This document shows, piece after piece, positions 26,630-34,824 of a DNA stretch of 64,000 nucleotides. The translations under genes were made by a program, and so were the position numbers. The stretch is from contig NZ_WJPK01000005.1 in assembly GCF_009649685.1 (NCBI RefSeq), positions 1 through 64,000 of the forward strand, read 5' to 3'. Below the pieces are notes generated by a model. The model saw only the letters and a list, made by a program, of their open reading frames with translations, was not told the DNA's origin and searched no databases. Each line of letters starts with the position of its first letter. The first letter of the stretch is position 1. This DNA comes from Flavobacteriaceae bacterium EG-1 (lineage in GTDB: Bacteria > Bacteroidota > Bacteroidia > Flavobacteriales > Flavobacteriaceae).

Positions 26630-27505
26630 TTATGAAATTTTTGGTCTTGCATCGTTCAGAATCTGATTTGTAATCATTAAATTATCTAACCTATTTTGAA
26701 CATGTTTTGAATCTTTCATTAATTGAATTCTTTTAAGTGATGGAAAAATTCTTTCAGCTCTTTTAATCATTTTAGAACCAGGAAAAATAATATCATTCCC
26801 AGCAGCAAATATGGTTATCGGAGTTTTTATCAAATTGGCTGTTTCTGTATCAATTACAGGAATGGGGCTAAAATCCATATTAAAATACAAAAATACTTTC
26901 GACAAATAATTATTGGCAAATTCATCAGGCTCTGTAAAAACTTCTGCTAAGAACTTTGATATATATTTTGTTTTTTTCGTTTTTATATAACGCTTCATTG
27001 GAATGAAAAACTTAAACAAAGCCTTTATTGGATTTCCATTTACAATGTAAGCTGGTGCAGACAAATAAACTTCTTTAATTTTGCTTTCATCAAATTCAAG
27101 CGTTTTTAAAATAATTAATCCTCCAAAAGAAAAACCAGCCAAAGTAACGTCTTCAATTTTTAGTGTTCCAATAATTTCATTAACCCATTTTCCATAGGCA
27201 TCATCCTTCATATTTAGTCTTGTTTCCGCACTTTTGTTAGGTTGGGCTAAAACATCAATGGCATAAACCTTAAATTTTGAAGCTAACCCGGCATATGTTT
27301 CAAGTGCAATGGGCGCGCAACCATTGGAGCCATGTATTAATAAAATTGGTGGATTTGAAGTTATTCCGGTCGTAATAATATTGGTGGACCCATAACTGGT
27401 ATCAATATTTAAGTATTCAAAATCTATATTAAGATCTTCTAGTTTTTGGTCATATAAACTTAAAATTTCCTCTTTTCCTTTTGCTGTTTTAAAAAGTGAT
27501 ACCAT
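26630..27505 (-). CDS. Alpha/beta hydrolase
   Basis: A 291-residue cytosolic alpha/beta-hydrolase fold. The oxyanion segment is ILLIHGSNGCAPIALETY (54-71), the nucleophile elbow is AGFSFGG with Ser126, the acid is probably the Asp in FAAGNDIIFPGSK, and the His is in MKDSKHVQNR. No signal peptide is seen. The substrate is unknown. It is flanked by a serine hydrolase gene and a CPBP protease gene on the same strand with gaps of 49 and 37 nt, so the three are probably one operon. Confidence 0.85.
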   Translation of the reverse strand: MVSLFKTAKGKEEILSLYDQKLEDLNIDFEYLNIDTSYGSTNIITTGITSNPPILLIHGSNGCAPIALETYAGLASKFKVYAIDVLAQPNKSAETRLNMKDDAYGKWVNEIIGTLKIEDVTLAGFSFGGLIILKTLEFDESKIKEVYLSAPAYIVNGNPIKALFKFFIPMKRYIKTKKTKYISKFLAEVFTEPDEFANNYLSKVFLYFNMDFSPIPVIDTETANLIKTPITIFAAGNDIIFPGSKMIKRAERIFPSLKRIQLMKDSKHVQNRLDNLMITNQILNDARPKIS

Positions 27506-27542
27506 CGTATTATTATTGTTTAGTAAAAATCCAAATTATTAT

Positions 27543-28361
27543 CTATCCAAAAGGTGAACCTATAACATGAAAGACTAGGTCAAAAACTATATGCGAGATT
27601 ATAGCTACTAATAATCCTTGTTTCCAAAATATCCAACCAAAGACCGAACCAGTAATTAAATTCCCAAACATAGTAACTCCCACTGAAAAAGATGTTAGTT
27701 CTACAAAATTCTTAGACAAAGGAAGATGTACCAGTCCAAAAAATAGGGCTGAAATAAAGATTCCAGACCAAATTATTTTGCTTGATGGGTTTTCTTTTTT
27801 TCTAAAAAATTGATTAGCCGTAATTATTAAAGACATTAAGCCTAAACGAAATATTATTTCTTCAGTAATACCAGCAGAGAATGAAACTAGCGCATAAAAA
27901 TCTTTGGTTGGTCTTGCCATTTTACTTGCGACTGGATAAAACTCTTTCTGTAATTCGAACAAACCCAATAACAGTAAAGCCGTTAATATCGCCAAAATTA
28001 TGCTTGACAAAACCGCCTTTATGTCTATCAGCTCTTTGAAGGATTGTTTAGAAAAAATGCTAGCTATAAGTGGTGCGCCCAAATTAGCTCTTTCGGACAC
28101 CCATAGACCAACGAATATTATAATAACGCCTATTATTAAACTACTGATTCCAACAGCAAAAAAGTCTTCGAAAATTGATTCATTCAAGCGAACATTGTTT
28201 AATCCTGCTTCAATATTTAATCTTTTTACTTCCCTACTAAAAGGTATATTCAAAATTGAACCGATTAAAAATAGTGTAAGTACTGTCACCGCAATATTCC
28301 AACGGTATTCTTTTTTCTCTATTTTGTTTTGTTTTAATGCAGTAATAAAATCGTTTCTCAT
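27543..28361 (-). CDS. CPBP-family intramembrane glutamic endopeptidase
   Basis: The start is taken as the ATG at 28361 (MRNDFITALKQNKIEKKEYRW), 272 residues; an upstream ATG at 28442 adds a charged stretch without likeness to the family. There are about seven to eight membrane segments. The CPBP (Rce1-like) motifs are present: the glutamate pair in GITEEIIFRLG, FFGLVHL with its His, and a late HIVFDLVFH. The family includes Rce1-type and bacteriocin-immunity proteases. The role here is unknown; the operon with two soluble or anchored hydrolases gives no clear hint. Confidence 0.85.
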   Translation of the reverse strand: MRNDFITALKQNKIEKKEYRWNIAVTVLTLFLIGSILNIPFSREVKRLNIEAGLNNVRLNESIFEDFFAVGISSLIIGVIIIFVGLWVSERANLGAPLIASIFSKQSFKELIDIKAVLSSIILAILTALLLLGLFELQKEFYPVASKMARPTKDFYALVSFSAGITEEIIFRLGLMSLIITANQFFRKKENPSSKIIWSGIFISALFFGLVHLPLSKNFVELTSFSVGVTMFGNLITGSVFGWIFWKQGLLVAIISHIVFDLVFHVIGSPFG

Positions 28362-28527
28362 AAAATTGCTGCGCCTTTTTTTAAAAAACCAAAAAACACC
28401 AGAGTTATCTAGAAGTCTTTTTTTACACACAATACTTTTCAATGATTAATCTTTAAAGTCATTGTTTATTATCATTCCAAAATTACTTTGAATTAATTGT
28501 GAAAGCGTTCCGAATTATGAATCGGAA

Positions 28528-30864
28528 CTAATTTTGAACAACAGATTTCCAATATGTGCGAGGAGTAATACCCATTACCTTTTTAAAATAGGTATTGAAT
28601 ACCGTTTTAGAATTAAAACCACTATCATAGGCTAATGCTAAAATAGTTAGATGCCGTTGTGATGGGTCTGCAATTTTTGATTTAAAAGTACTTAAACGAT
28701 AGTAATTAATGAATTCGGAAAAGTTTTTATTAAACCCTTCATTCAGCAATTGTGATAAATGATTTGGGGGGATTTCTAACAATTCTGCTAAGTCGCGAAG
28801 AGTTAAATTAGGATCAAGATAAGGTTCTTTTTCAGACATCAATTGTTCTAGTTGTTGTCTATAATGTTCCAATATTTCTTTATTGAACAAGGGCTTTTGA
28901 TATTTTCTTTCAGCTACTTTTACAGTGTTCCTCTTTGCAAAAATTTGTTGCATTAATTCTTGAAATCGAGGATTTGTACGAAGCGGTATTAAAATAGGTT
29001 CGGTATTAAGTAAAAGAACTCTGGGTAATTTGTATGCAATACTTTTTTCAATCAAATCAAGGGCCTTTTCATGATTGCCATTCATTGTATGGCAAAGAAT
29101 TAAAAAAAACATAGCATTGGCCATAGCATCGGTCTGTAAAGCCGCTTCTAATTTCGAAAGACCATCTTCTATGTTTTTCGCATCTCCAAGCACTATATGT
29201 GCCATTGTTTCCCCTGCTAATTTTGTTAAATTTCCTTTACCCAAAACGGGCAGATTCTTGAAAAATGATAGCGCTTGTTTTCCTTCACCTTTTATCGCCA
29301 TTATACTGCCAATATATAGCGGAGGAAAAACTAAATCAGGTTTAAGTGCAAGGGCTTTTTCAAAATATGGAAGCGCTTTGTTATATTTCTCCATTAAGTA
29401 AAACAAAAAGCCTTTATAGTGATTGTTCATTGCTGAGAATGGATCCAACTCAAGTGCTTTGTTTATATAATTTAAGGCTGCTTTTAATTTACCTTCAACA
29501 GTAAGTGTATTTGAAAATGTCAAATACAATTCATCCGTTGGTTGAATTTCTAACGCATTATTTAAATGCTTATATGTCGCTTCTAAATCCCAATTTTGCC
29601 AACAGCTTATCCAAGCAAGATTAAGCTGTGATTTTGGTAAATTCCTATCCAATTCGAGTGCCGTATCTAAATATGTTTTAGCTTTTTGAAAAGCTAATGG
29701 TGCAGGCATCATTCCCATTGTTCCTAAATAAGCATAACCCTGGTTAGCATCTAAATATGGCAGCGGGAAATCTGGTTCTTTTTTAATAACCTCATTAAAA
29801 ATTGTAATAGCCTTTTTAGTTTCTGTTAATGATAATTTCATTAAATGATATCGACCCAATAAGTACTTTTTGTATATACTTACGGAAACATTAGGTGCTT
29901 CAATTAACTTATCATCCATATCAAAATGACCTATATGCTCTCGTAATTTATCCGCGATTAATAAGCTTATTTCATCTTGAACCGTAAATATATCATCAAC
30001 AGAACGATCAAATGTTTCCGACCAAAAATGGAAATCATCCGCTACATCAATTAATTGTGCAGTTATACGCATTTTTTTACCTGATAGACGAATACTTCCT
30101 TCAAGAATAATAGATACATTTAATGCTTGACCAATTTTTGCTATTGGTATATTTTTATTCTTGAAATGAAATGATGATGTTCGCGAGGTCACTTTCAAAC
30201 CTTTAATTTTTGCAAGTGCATTAATTATTTCCTCGGTCATTCCATCTGAAAAATACTCGTTTTCCTTATTTGAACTCATATTTACAAATGGCAAAACAGC
30301 AATGGTTTTGGTGTCTTTTAACGATACACCTCTAAGTTCTGAACGTTCTGGAATTACAATTCCATCATCTATAACTACAAAAACCTCTGTAGGATTTTTT
30401 AAATTTTTTAAATTAAAATATCCTAGTGATTTTGTGTTTACTTGAGGCTGATTTATAAGTTCATCATTTAATTTACCTGAAATTAGGATTGATCCTGCTA
30501 CACCTAAATTCTCAATTCTAGAAGCTAAGTTTACACCATTACCATAAACTTCAGAACCATCTAAAACAATATCACCTAAATGAATACCGATACGAAGTGG
30601 AAGTGGATTTTCTTTTTGCAATGCTCTTTGCAAATCAATAGCACAGTCAACCGCTTCAACTCCACTAGAAAAAATACTCAAAGTACCATCTCCGTAATAC
30701 TGAATTATTTCACCATGATGTTCTTTATGACTCCTTTGAAACTCATCACGATGACGTTTTCTCATACTCATTGCAGCAAACTCATTTTTTTGCATTAAGG
30801 CAGAATAGCCTACAATGTCTGTAAACATAATAGCAGCGATACTACGTTTTCTTTTAACAGTCAT
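28528..30864 (-). CDS. Adenylate/guanylate cyclase - TolB-like - TPR - AraC-type HTH fusion protein
   Basis: A 778-residue protein with no membrane segment. Parts in order: a class III cyclase domain (about 9-165) with metal aspartates D16 (MFTDIVGYS) and D59 (YYGDGTLSIF) and the substrate/transition-state segment YGNGVNLASRIEN; a TolB-like domain (about 186-315; IAVLPFVNMSSNKENEYFSDGMTEEII); TPR repeats (about 330-630); and an AraC-type DNA-binding domain (about 690-775; LRDLAELLEIPPNHLSQLLNE and TILALAYDSGFNSKTVFNTYFKKVMG). The purine-specifying Lys of many cyclases is replaced by Gln (IIQYYGDG), so activity and specificity are open. It could couple nucleotide synthesis or binding to transcription. 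The combination is unusual. Its upstream region holds a hairpin (30911-30938). Confidence 0.9.
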   Translation of the reverse strand: MTVKRKRSIAAIMFTDIVGYSALMQKNEFAAMSMRKRHRDEFQRSHKEHHGEIIQYYGDGTLSIFSSGVEAVDCAIDLQRALQKENPLPLRIGIHLGDIVLDGSEVYGNGVNLASRIENLGVAGSILISGKLNDELINQPQVNTKSLGYFNLKNLKNPTEVFVVIDDGIVIPERSELRGVSLKDTKTIAVLPFVNMSSNKENEYFSDGMTEEIINALAKIKGLKVTSRTSSFHFKNKNIPIAKIGQALNVSIILEGSIRLSGKKMRITAQLIDVADDFHFWSETFDRSVDDIFTVQDEISLLIADKLREHIGHFDMDDKLIEAPNVSVSIYKKYLLGRYHLMKLSLTETKKAITIFNEVIKKEPDFPLPYLDANQGYAYLGTMGMMPAPLAFQKAKTYLDTALELDRNLPKSQLNLAWISCWQNWDLEATYKHLNNALEIQPTDELYLTFSNTLTVEGKLKAALNYINKALELDPFSAMNNHYKGFLFYLMEKYNKALPYFEKALALKPDLVFPPLYIGSIMAIKGEGKQALSFFKNLPVLGKGNLTKLAGETMAHIVLGDAKNIEDGLSKLEAALQTDAMANAMFFLILCHTMNGNHEKALDLIEKSIAYKLPRVLLLNTEPILIPLRTNPRFQELMQQIFAKRNTVKVAERKYQKPLFNKEILEHYRQQLEQLMSEKEPYLDPNLTLRDLAELLEIPPNHLSQLLNEGFNKNFSEFINYYRLSTFKSKIADPSQRHLTILALAYDSGFNSKTVFNTYFKKVMGITPRTYWKSVVQN

Positions 30865-30910
30865 ACTATTTGGACTACTAATTTCTGAGGGGAGAACTTA
30901 GATTTTATTG

Positions 30911-30938
30911 GTTGTATTTAGAAAAACTAAAATACAAC
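30911..30938. promoter_or_regulatory. Hairpin or operator in the leader of the cyclase-AraC gene
   Basis: GTTGTATTTAG (30911-30921) and CTAAAATACAAC (30927-30938) form an 11-bp stem with one bulged A and an AAAAA loop, 47 bp before the start codon of the fusion gene. It may be the binding site of the AraC domain (autoregulation) or an RNA leader structure. Confidence 0.35.
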
Positions 30939-31167
30939 ATTTATATACTTCAGATAAACACGATTTGAACCGTAATAATTTCTTTAGACAGTACAATCAA
31001 AATTCTAAAATCAGAGAAATTTTGGTTCTATAAAAAGATAGATTAATCGATTTTACTTTATTTTTTGATGAAATTGTATAATATTTAAGTTGAAAAGGAA
31101 AGTTTAATTAGTAAGAAAATACACTCAAAAATTTATTCTTCCGGGCTAAAAAGTGAAAAAATTAACG

Positions 31168-31186
31168 ATTTTTACCCTCAAAGGGT
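31168..31186. promoter_or_regulatory. ATTTTTACCC-type element with inverted repeat ACCCT-CAA-AGGGT
   Basis: ATTTTTACCC (31168-31177) repeats the first ten bases of the words before fecR and garL. Here it continues into a 5-3-5 inverted repeat (31174-31186). It lies 115 bp before the 73-residue plus-strand gene and about 305 bp before the minus-strand fusion gene. The true target is not determined. Confidence 0.35.
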
Positions 31187-31301
31187 CATAAAAGATATAT
31201 AAAGTGGTTAATGTTAACATAAATTTTCACTATATACCAATAATTAAATTCTATTTGTTATATTCCGCCAGTAAACGCAATAGCATTAATTTTAAATAAA
31301 A

Positions 31302-31523
31302 ATGGAATTACTTAAAGAAGCACTTGAGCTCGAGAATATGAAGATGAGTAATATGTCAACCAGTGATAGAGTTGTAGCCTCGAGACTAGCCAAAAGATTG
31401 ATTCTTGAAATCAACGAAATTTATAAGGAGACAAAGGATCCTGAACTTATGGACGTCATGAAAAGACTTACAGAAAAAAAGAAAAAGATTGAAAAAAGGT
31501 TAAAAGGAAGACCAGCAGCTTAG
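31302..31523 (+). CDS. Small conserved-type hypothetical protein, highly charged helical
   Basis: A 73-residue protein, Lys/Glu-rich and predicted almost wholly helical (MELLKEALELENMKM, RLAKRLILEINEIYK, MKRLTEKKKKIEKRLKG). I do not recognise a named family. The free-standing position, a clear ATG, and a very strong terminator 20 nt after the stop argue that it is real and expressed as a single gene. There is no signal or membrane segment. A role in binding nucleic acid would fit the basic C-terminus but is only a guess. Confidence 0.75.
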   Translation: MELLKEALELENMKMSNMSTSDRVVASRLAKRLILEINEIYKETKDPELMDVMKRLTEKKKKIEKRLKGRPAA

Positions 31524-31543
31524 ATTATTTTTAATCCGACTGC

Positions 31544-31595
31544 AAAAAGCTCTCAAATTTTGTTAATAACAGAATTTGAGAGCTTTTTCTTTTTT
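31544..31595 (+). terminator. Strong intrinsic terminator of the 73-residue gene
   Basis: AAAAAGCTCTCAAATT (31544-31559) pairs perfectly with AATTTGAGAGCTTTTT (31573-31588), a 16-bp stem with a 13-nt loop, followed by CTTTTTTT. This is the clearest terminator in the window. Confidence 0.9.
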
Positions 31596-31673
31596 AGCAT
31601 TTGAAACATTATTCCTTTAAAAGGAGGGTTAAATACTATACTAATCTAGTAGTATGTACTTATTAATCAGAAA

Positions 31674-31693
31674 AATACCCAATATTGGGTATT
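31674..31693. promoter_or_regulatory. Perfect 20-bp palindrome, candidate operator
   Basis: AATACCCAATATTGGGTATT is its own reverse complement over all 20 bases. It ends 48 bp before the ATG of the 59-residue open frame at 31742 and lies well after the terminator of the preceding gene, in promoter position. The ACCC/GGGT core recalls the ACCC words at 6766, 12840 and 31168. It looks like a site for a dimeric regulator. Confidence 0.55.
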
Positions 31694-31741
31694 GATTTCA
31701 TGGAAATTGCTCTGTATTTTTATTGAACAAATGACCCAATC

Positions 31742-31921
31742 ATGCTTACGACCAACCAAACTACTTTAAATTCGGTATTAGACGCTATTAATGCTAAAGA
31801 ATTAAAACGCATTAAAAAAGAATTTGGCTTAACAGAAAAAGAGATAACGTATTTATTAGGCCTTAGTTTAAGATACAGACAGAATTCTAATTCTATTCTT
31901 AAAAAGCTTATTTTAAAATAA
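31742..31921 (+). CDS. Small hypothetical protein (59 residues)
   Basis: ATG at 31742, stop TAA ending 31921. The protein starts MLTTNQTTLNSVLDAINAKE and continues with basic, helical sequence (LKRIKKEFGLTEKEITYLLG, then LSLRYRQNSNSILKKLILK). The middle could be a small helix-turn-helix-like unit, but no family is recognised. Evidence for it being real: a perfect palindrome upstream and a terminator-like structure right after the stop. It could autoregulate through the palindrome; this is speculation. Confidence 0.45.
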   Translation: MLTTNQTTLNSVLDAINAKELKRIKKEFGLTEKEITYLLGLSLRYRQNSNSILKKLILK

Positions 31922-31928
31922 CTATATA

Positions 31929-32001
31929 AAAACCTCTTATATGAGTTTAACTGTAGGTCGGGGGAAATACAGTTATACGAATTGGGAGGTTTTATTTTTT
32001 T
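31929..32001 (+). terminator. Nested stem structure with U-tract after the 59-residue frame
   Basis: Outer arms AAAACCTC (31929-31936) and GAGGTTTT (31986-31993) enclose an inner stem AACTGTA (31949-31955) / TACAGTT (31968-31974), followed by ATTTTTTT. The long G-rich internal loop is unusual for a simple terminator, so this may also be the 3' end of a small RNA. Confidence 0.5.
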
Positions 32002-32140
32002 ATAGCCAAAAACTTAGTCTTAGTGATGAAAATTTCGACGAAGAGCATTTTAAGTACTACTTAGCCATGTTTTAATTCGTTTATCGCATTTATAATAAAA
32101 GGAGCGTAAAACATCTGATTTTTGTACAAAGTAATGAAGT

Positions 32141-32272
32141 ATGAAAACAGTGCTGATTAAAATTAAGAAAGAACTAAATAAAACCGACACATTAGCAGCT
32201 ATAAGTTGCTTAGTTATTTCGATTACTATATTTTTTATAATTAAGGTACTCGGTAACACCTATGGTTTCTAA
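32141..32272 (+). CDS. Possible small membrane protein (43 residues)
   Basis: ATG at 32141, stop ending 32272. The sequence starts MKTVLIKIKKELNKTDTLAA and then forms one membrane helix (ISCLVISITIFFIIKVLG), ending NTYGF. The positive-inside N-terminus is sensible for a single-pass protein. A strong terminator follows 23 nt later on the same strand, supporting transcription in this direction. An overlapping frame on the other strand (32050-32259) is rejected. No family is recognised. Confidence 0.4.
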   Translation: MKTVLIKIKKELNKTDTLAAISCLVISITIFFIIKVLGNTYGF

Positions 32273-32295
32273 AAAAAATAAACCAAGCTTTCTAG

Positions 32296-32331
32296 AAATG
32301 CCGACTAAAAAGCTAAGTCGGCATTTTTTTT
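32296..32331 (+). terminator. Intrinsic terminator
   Basis: AAATGCCGACT (32296-32306) and AGTCGGCATTT (32316-32326) form a perfect 11-bp stem with a 9-nt loop, followed by a T-run to 32331. It ends plus-strand transcription and overlaps the stop of the convergent mutarotase gene by two bases. Confidence 0.85.
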
Positions 32332-32665
32332 ACCACTCAGTTTGGAATACCTTTTTCATAGGCAACCATTTTTCACCCGGCTTTGCGAAAGGTAAGGCTT
32401 GTTGATAATTCCACATCAATTCTTCCCATTTTTCGTTTTCAGGATAATTGGCATCTATTTTAGCTTTCTTTTCAAATGTAAAGTCTTCATCAACTTCCAT
32501 AATCATAAACATACGATTACCAACTCTATAAATTTGCATTTCTAAAATACCCGATTCTTTAATACTTTCTAAAATTTCTGGCCAAACGTTTTTATGATAT
32601 TCTTCATACTTTTCAATCAAATTTGGATCATCTTTTAAATCTAAAGCCAAGCAATGTCTTTGCAT
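32330..32665 (-). CDS. L-rhamnose mutarotase family protein (possible L-fucose mutarotase)
   Basis: A 111-residue cytosolic protein of the RhaM (YiiL/DUF718) family, which interconverts the alpha and beta anomers of L-rhamnose; relatives are also found with L-fucose genes. Family features are the start RHCLALDLKDDPNLIEKYEEYHKNVWPEI with its Tyr and His, the segment MQIYRVGNRMFMIMEV, and the C-terminus FAKPGEKWLPMKKVFQTEW. It is the last gene of the fucosidase/sulfatase operon, 19 nt after the GH29 gene. Because the operon releases L-fucose, a role in L-fucose anomer conversion is likely here. The isomerase, kinase or dehydrogenase for L-fucose is not in the window. Confidence 0.9.
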   Translation of the reverse strand: MQRHCLALDLKDDPNLIEKYEEYHKNVWPEILESIKESGILEMQIYRVGNRMFMIMEVDEDFTFEKKAKIDANYPENEKWEELMWNYQQALPFAKPGEKWLPMKKVFQTEW

Positions 32666-32684
32666 ACTATTTTATTTTATTATT

Positions 32685-34814
32685 CTATAAATCTGTTATT
32701 ATATCTATCTCAGCGAACGAAGCCCGAAAATCTAATTCCTTTTTAACATCTTCATGACTAGATCCTGAATTAACCTTAATACCTCTTAATTTAATAAACC
32801 TTGCATTAATTTTATCAAATTCTATTGTCTGCGCCAATCGACTATTTACAATATTAGAAAATTCACCAGAAGCAGACATTTTCCAATTGTGCCCATCAGT
32901 ACTTGTCAAAAATTCGTAATTGGTAATAATACCAACAGGATATCTATCTTGATTCGGCCAATATGTGAAACCTTTTACAAAATACGACTTACCTAAGTCA
33001 ATAACTACTTCTTGGGGATTCTTAACTTCCGAATCAGTCGCCCAATATGTATTTGGATCTTCATCTATAATTAAATTCGTTTTGCTAGGAATACCAGAAG
33101 AAGTGCTTACAACAGTCCAATCCTTTTTAGATATATCAAAATAGCGCTCAATCGGATCAGTTAAGATTTTACTTTTAGGATCCACTGCTATTACTTTTAG
33201 TGTAGTTGGGGAATTTATTACAAAGGGAGTTTTATATTTGTTAGAGGCTTCAGTAGGAATACTGCCATCTAAGGTATAATAAATTAGCACCTCATCATCC
33301 GGCACAGTGATGCTGACCATACCAGAAATATTTCTTGAAATTTTCGGAGCTACCAAAAAATTAGGTGCTCGATAAATTTCAAGATTAGAAATTACTATTG
33401 GACCTTTTGCTTTTTTAAAATCGACTTTTAGTTGCGTCGCTTCTACAGTTTTAAATTGAAGTATTCGACGATGCCCTACTGTAGTTTGCCCATCTATTTC
33501 AACCCATTCCCCATCAACTTCGGCCTCAATAATAAAATTTTGGATTCGTTGTCCTAAGGCTATATACTCTTGTAATACTAATCTATTAACCTCAGTAGGC
33601 TCTTCAAACTTAACTATCAATTCTGCTTTAGTTACCTCGTCATCGGTTGCCCAATACGTATCTGGATTTCCGTCTATAGCATTCTCAGGCTTAAATTTAG
33701 AACTATTACCCCTAAAATTCGATGCTATTATCTCATTTTCATGCGCTAGTTCATGTTCGAAATCTTTGTCTATTTGTGCTTTAAGTGCATTTAATTGTTC
33801 AACATCTTTCTCATGTACTAATCCACGTTTATCAACTGGCAAATTCAATAAAAAATTACCATTACGTCCAATTGACTCATAATAAGTCCTAACTAATCGT
33901 TCTAAAGATTTTACTTGATGGTCTTCACGAGCATGATAATACCAACCGGGTCGTATTGATGTATTAACTTCTGCAGGTAACCAATGTGTGCCATCTTCAT
34001 GACCTGATCTTAATTCAACATATCTAGGCCAACCAGGATAGATTTCATCTCTTCTCATTATGCTCCAATTCGTTTCATTGGCCCAACCTTCTTCAGTGCC
34101 TACCCAACGAACATCAGGACCACCATCACTAAAAATCACTGCATTTGGTTGAAGTTCTCTAACAATTTGGTGAGTTTTATCCCATTGATAATAAGTTTTA
34201 TTATCTATTTTACGTGTTTCATTTGCTCCACCATAATAACCTGAACCTCCATTTGCCCCGTCGAACCATACTTCAAAAACATCGCCATAATTAGTTAGCA
34301 ATTCCCTTAATTGCGTATGAAAATAAGCTACATATTCCGGCGTGCCATAATTCGCAGCATTACGATCCCAAGGTGATAAATAGACACCAAATTTAAGTCC
34401 GTATTCTTTACATGCTTCTGACAACTCTTTTAATAAATCACCTTTTCCATCTTTCCAAGGAGCTTTCTTTACAGAATGTTCCGTTGTTTTGGTTGGCCAA
34501 AGACAAAAACCATCATGATGTTTTGCTGTAATAATAATACCCGTCATCCCTGCATCTTTTGCTACTTTAGCCCATTGTCTGGTATCTAACTCAGTTGGAT
34601 TAAATTGCTCTGGAGATTCACCTCCTGTACCCCATTCCATATCCGTAAACGTGTTCATATTAAAATGAACAAAAGCATAATATTTCATATCATGCCAATT
34701 TAATTGCCTATCTGAAGGCAAAGGTTCTATTGGACTTGGTGGTGCTATTTGTTTGCAAGAAAATAAAACCAGCAGAAAAAATATAAACACAGAAAATTTA
34801 GATTTTATTTTCAT
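32685..34814 (-). CDS. Alpha-L-fucosidase, GH29, lipoprotein with C-terminal F5/8-type domains
   Basis: A 709-residue exported enzyme. Signal peptide with lipobox VLFSC (Cys20). The GH29 barrel (about 35-350) holds TAKHHDGFCLWPTKTTEHSV (97-116) and the nucleophile D185 in EVWFDGANGG. The C-terminal half carries two coagulation-factor-5/8-like or CBM32-like segments (PENAIDGNPDTYWATDDEVT and IDEDPNTYWATDSEVKNPQE) separated by a chitobiase-type stretch (VLIYYTLDGSIPTEASNKY). The architecture resembles GH29 subfamily B enzymes that take alpha-1,3/1,4-linked fucose. Together with the sulfatases of the operon, the target is a sulfated fucan or fucose-decorated glycan. It lies 10 nt after the preceding gene. 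Confidence 0.95.
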   Translation of the reverse strand: MKIKSKFSVFIFFLLVLFSCKQIAPPSPIEPLPSDRQLNWHDMKYYAFVHFNMNTFTDMEWGTGGESPEQFNPTELDTRQWAKVAKDAGMTGIIITAKHHDGFCLWPTKTTEHSVKKAPWKDGKGDLLKELSEACKEYGLKFGVYLSPWDRNAANYGTPEYVAYFHTQLRELLTNYGDVFEVWFDGANGGSGYYGGANETRKIDNKTYYQWDKTHQIVRELQPNAVIFSDGGPDVRWVGTEEGWANETNWSIMRRDEIYPGWPRYVELRSGHEDGTHWLPAEVNTSIRPGWYYHAREDHQVKSLERLVRTYYESIGRNGNFLLNLPVDKRGLVHEKDVEQLNALKAQIDKDFEHELAHENEIIASNFRGNSSKFKPENAIDGNPDTYWATDDEVTKAELIVKFEEPTEVNRLVLQEYIALGQRIQNFIIEAEVDGEWVEIDGQTTVGHRRILQFKTVEATQLKVDFKKAKGPIVISNLEIYRAPNFLVAPKISRNISGMVSITVPDDEVLIYYTLDGSIPTEASNKYKTPFVINSPTTLKVIAVDPKSKILTDPIERYFDISKKDWTVVSTSSGIPSKTNLIIDEDPNTYWATDSEVKNPQEVVIDLGKSYFVKGFTYWPNQDRYPVGIITNYEFLTSTDGHNWKMSASGEFSNIVNSRLAQTIEFDKINARFIKLRGIKVNSGSSHEDVKKELDFRASFAEIDIITDL

Positions 34815-34824
34815 AATACATTAT

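Larger units (their letters stand above)
30865..31301. other. Divergent intergenic region between the cyclase-AraC gene and a small plus-strand gene
   Basis: 437 bp without a gene. It holds a hairpin at 30911-30938, a looser inverted repeat CAAAATT (30998-31004) / AATTTTG (31018-31024), and the ATTTTTACCCTCAAAGGGT element at 31168-31186. No perfect TAnnTTTG box was found in either direction. Confidence 0.5.

Noticed and set aside
28000-28449. 149-residue plus-strand frame
   Set aside because: Antisense to the CPBP protease gene, which carries the EExxxR and His motifs.
32050-32259. 69-residue minus-strand frame with a hydrophobic segment
   Set aside because: It lies antisense to the 43-residue plus-strand frame, which has a terminator in its own direction; no minus-strand promoter or terminator is visible.
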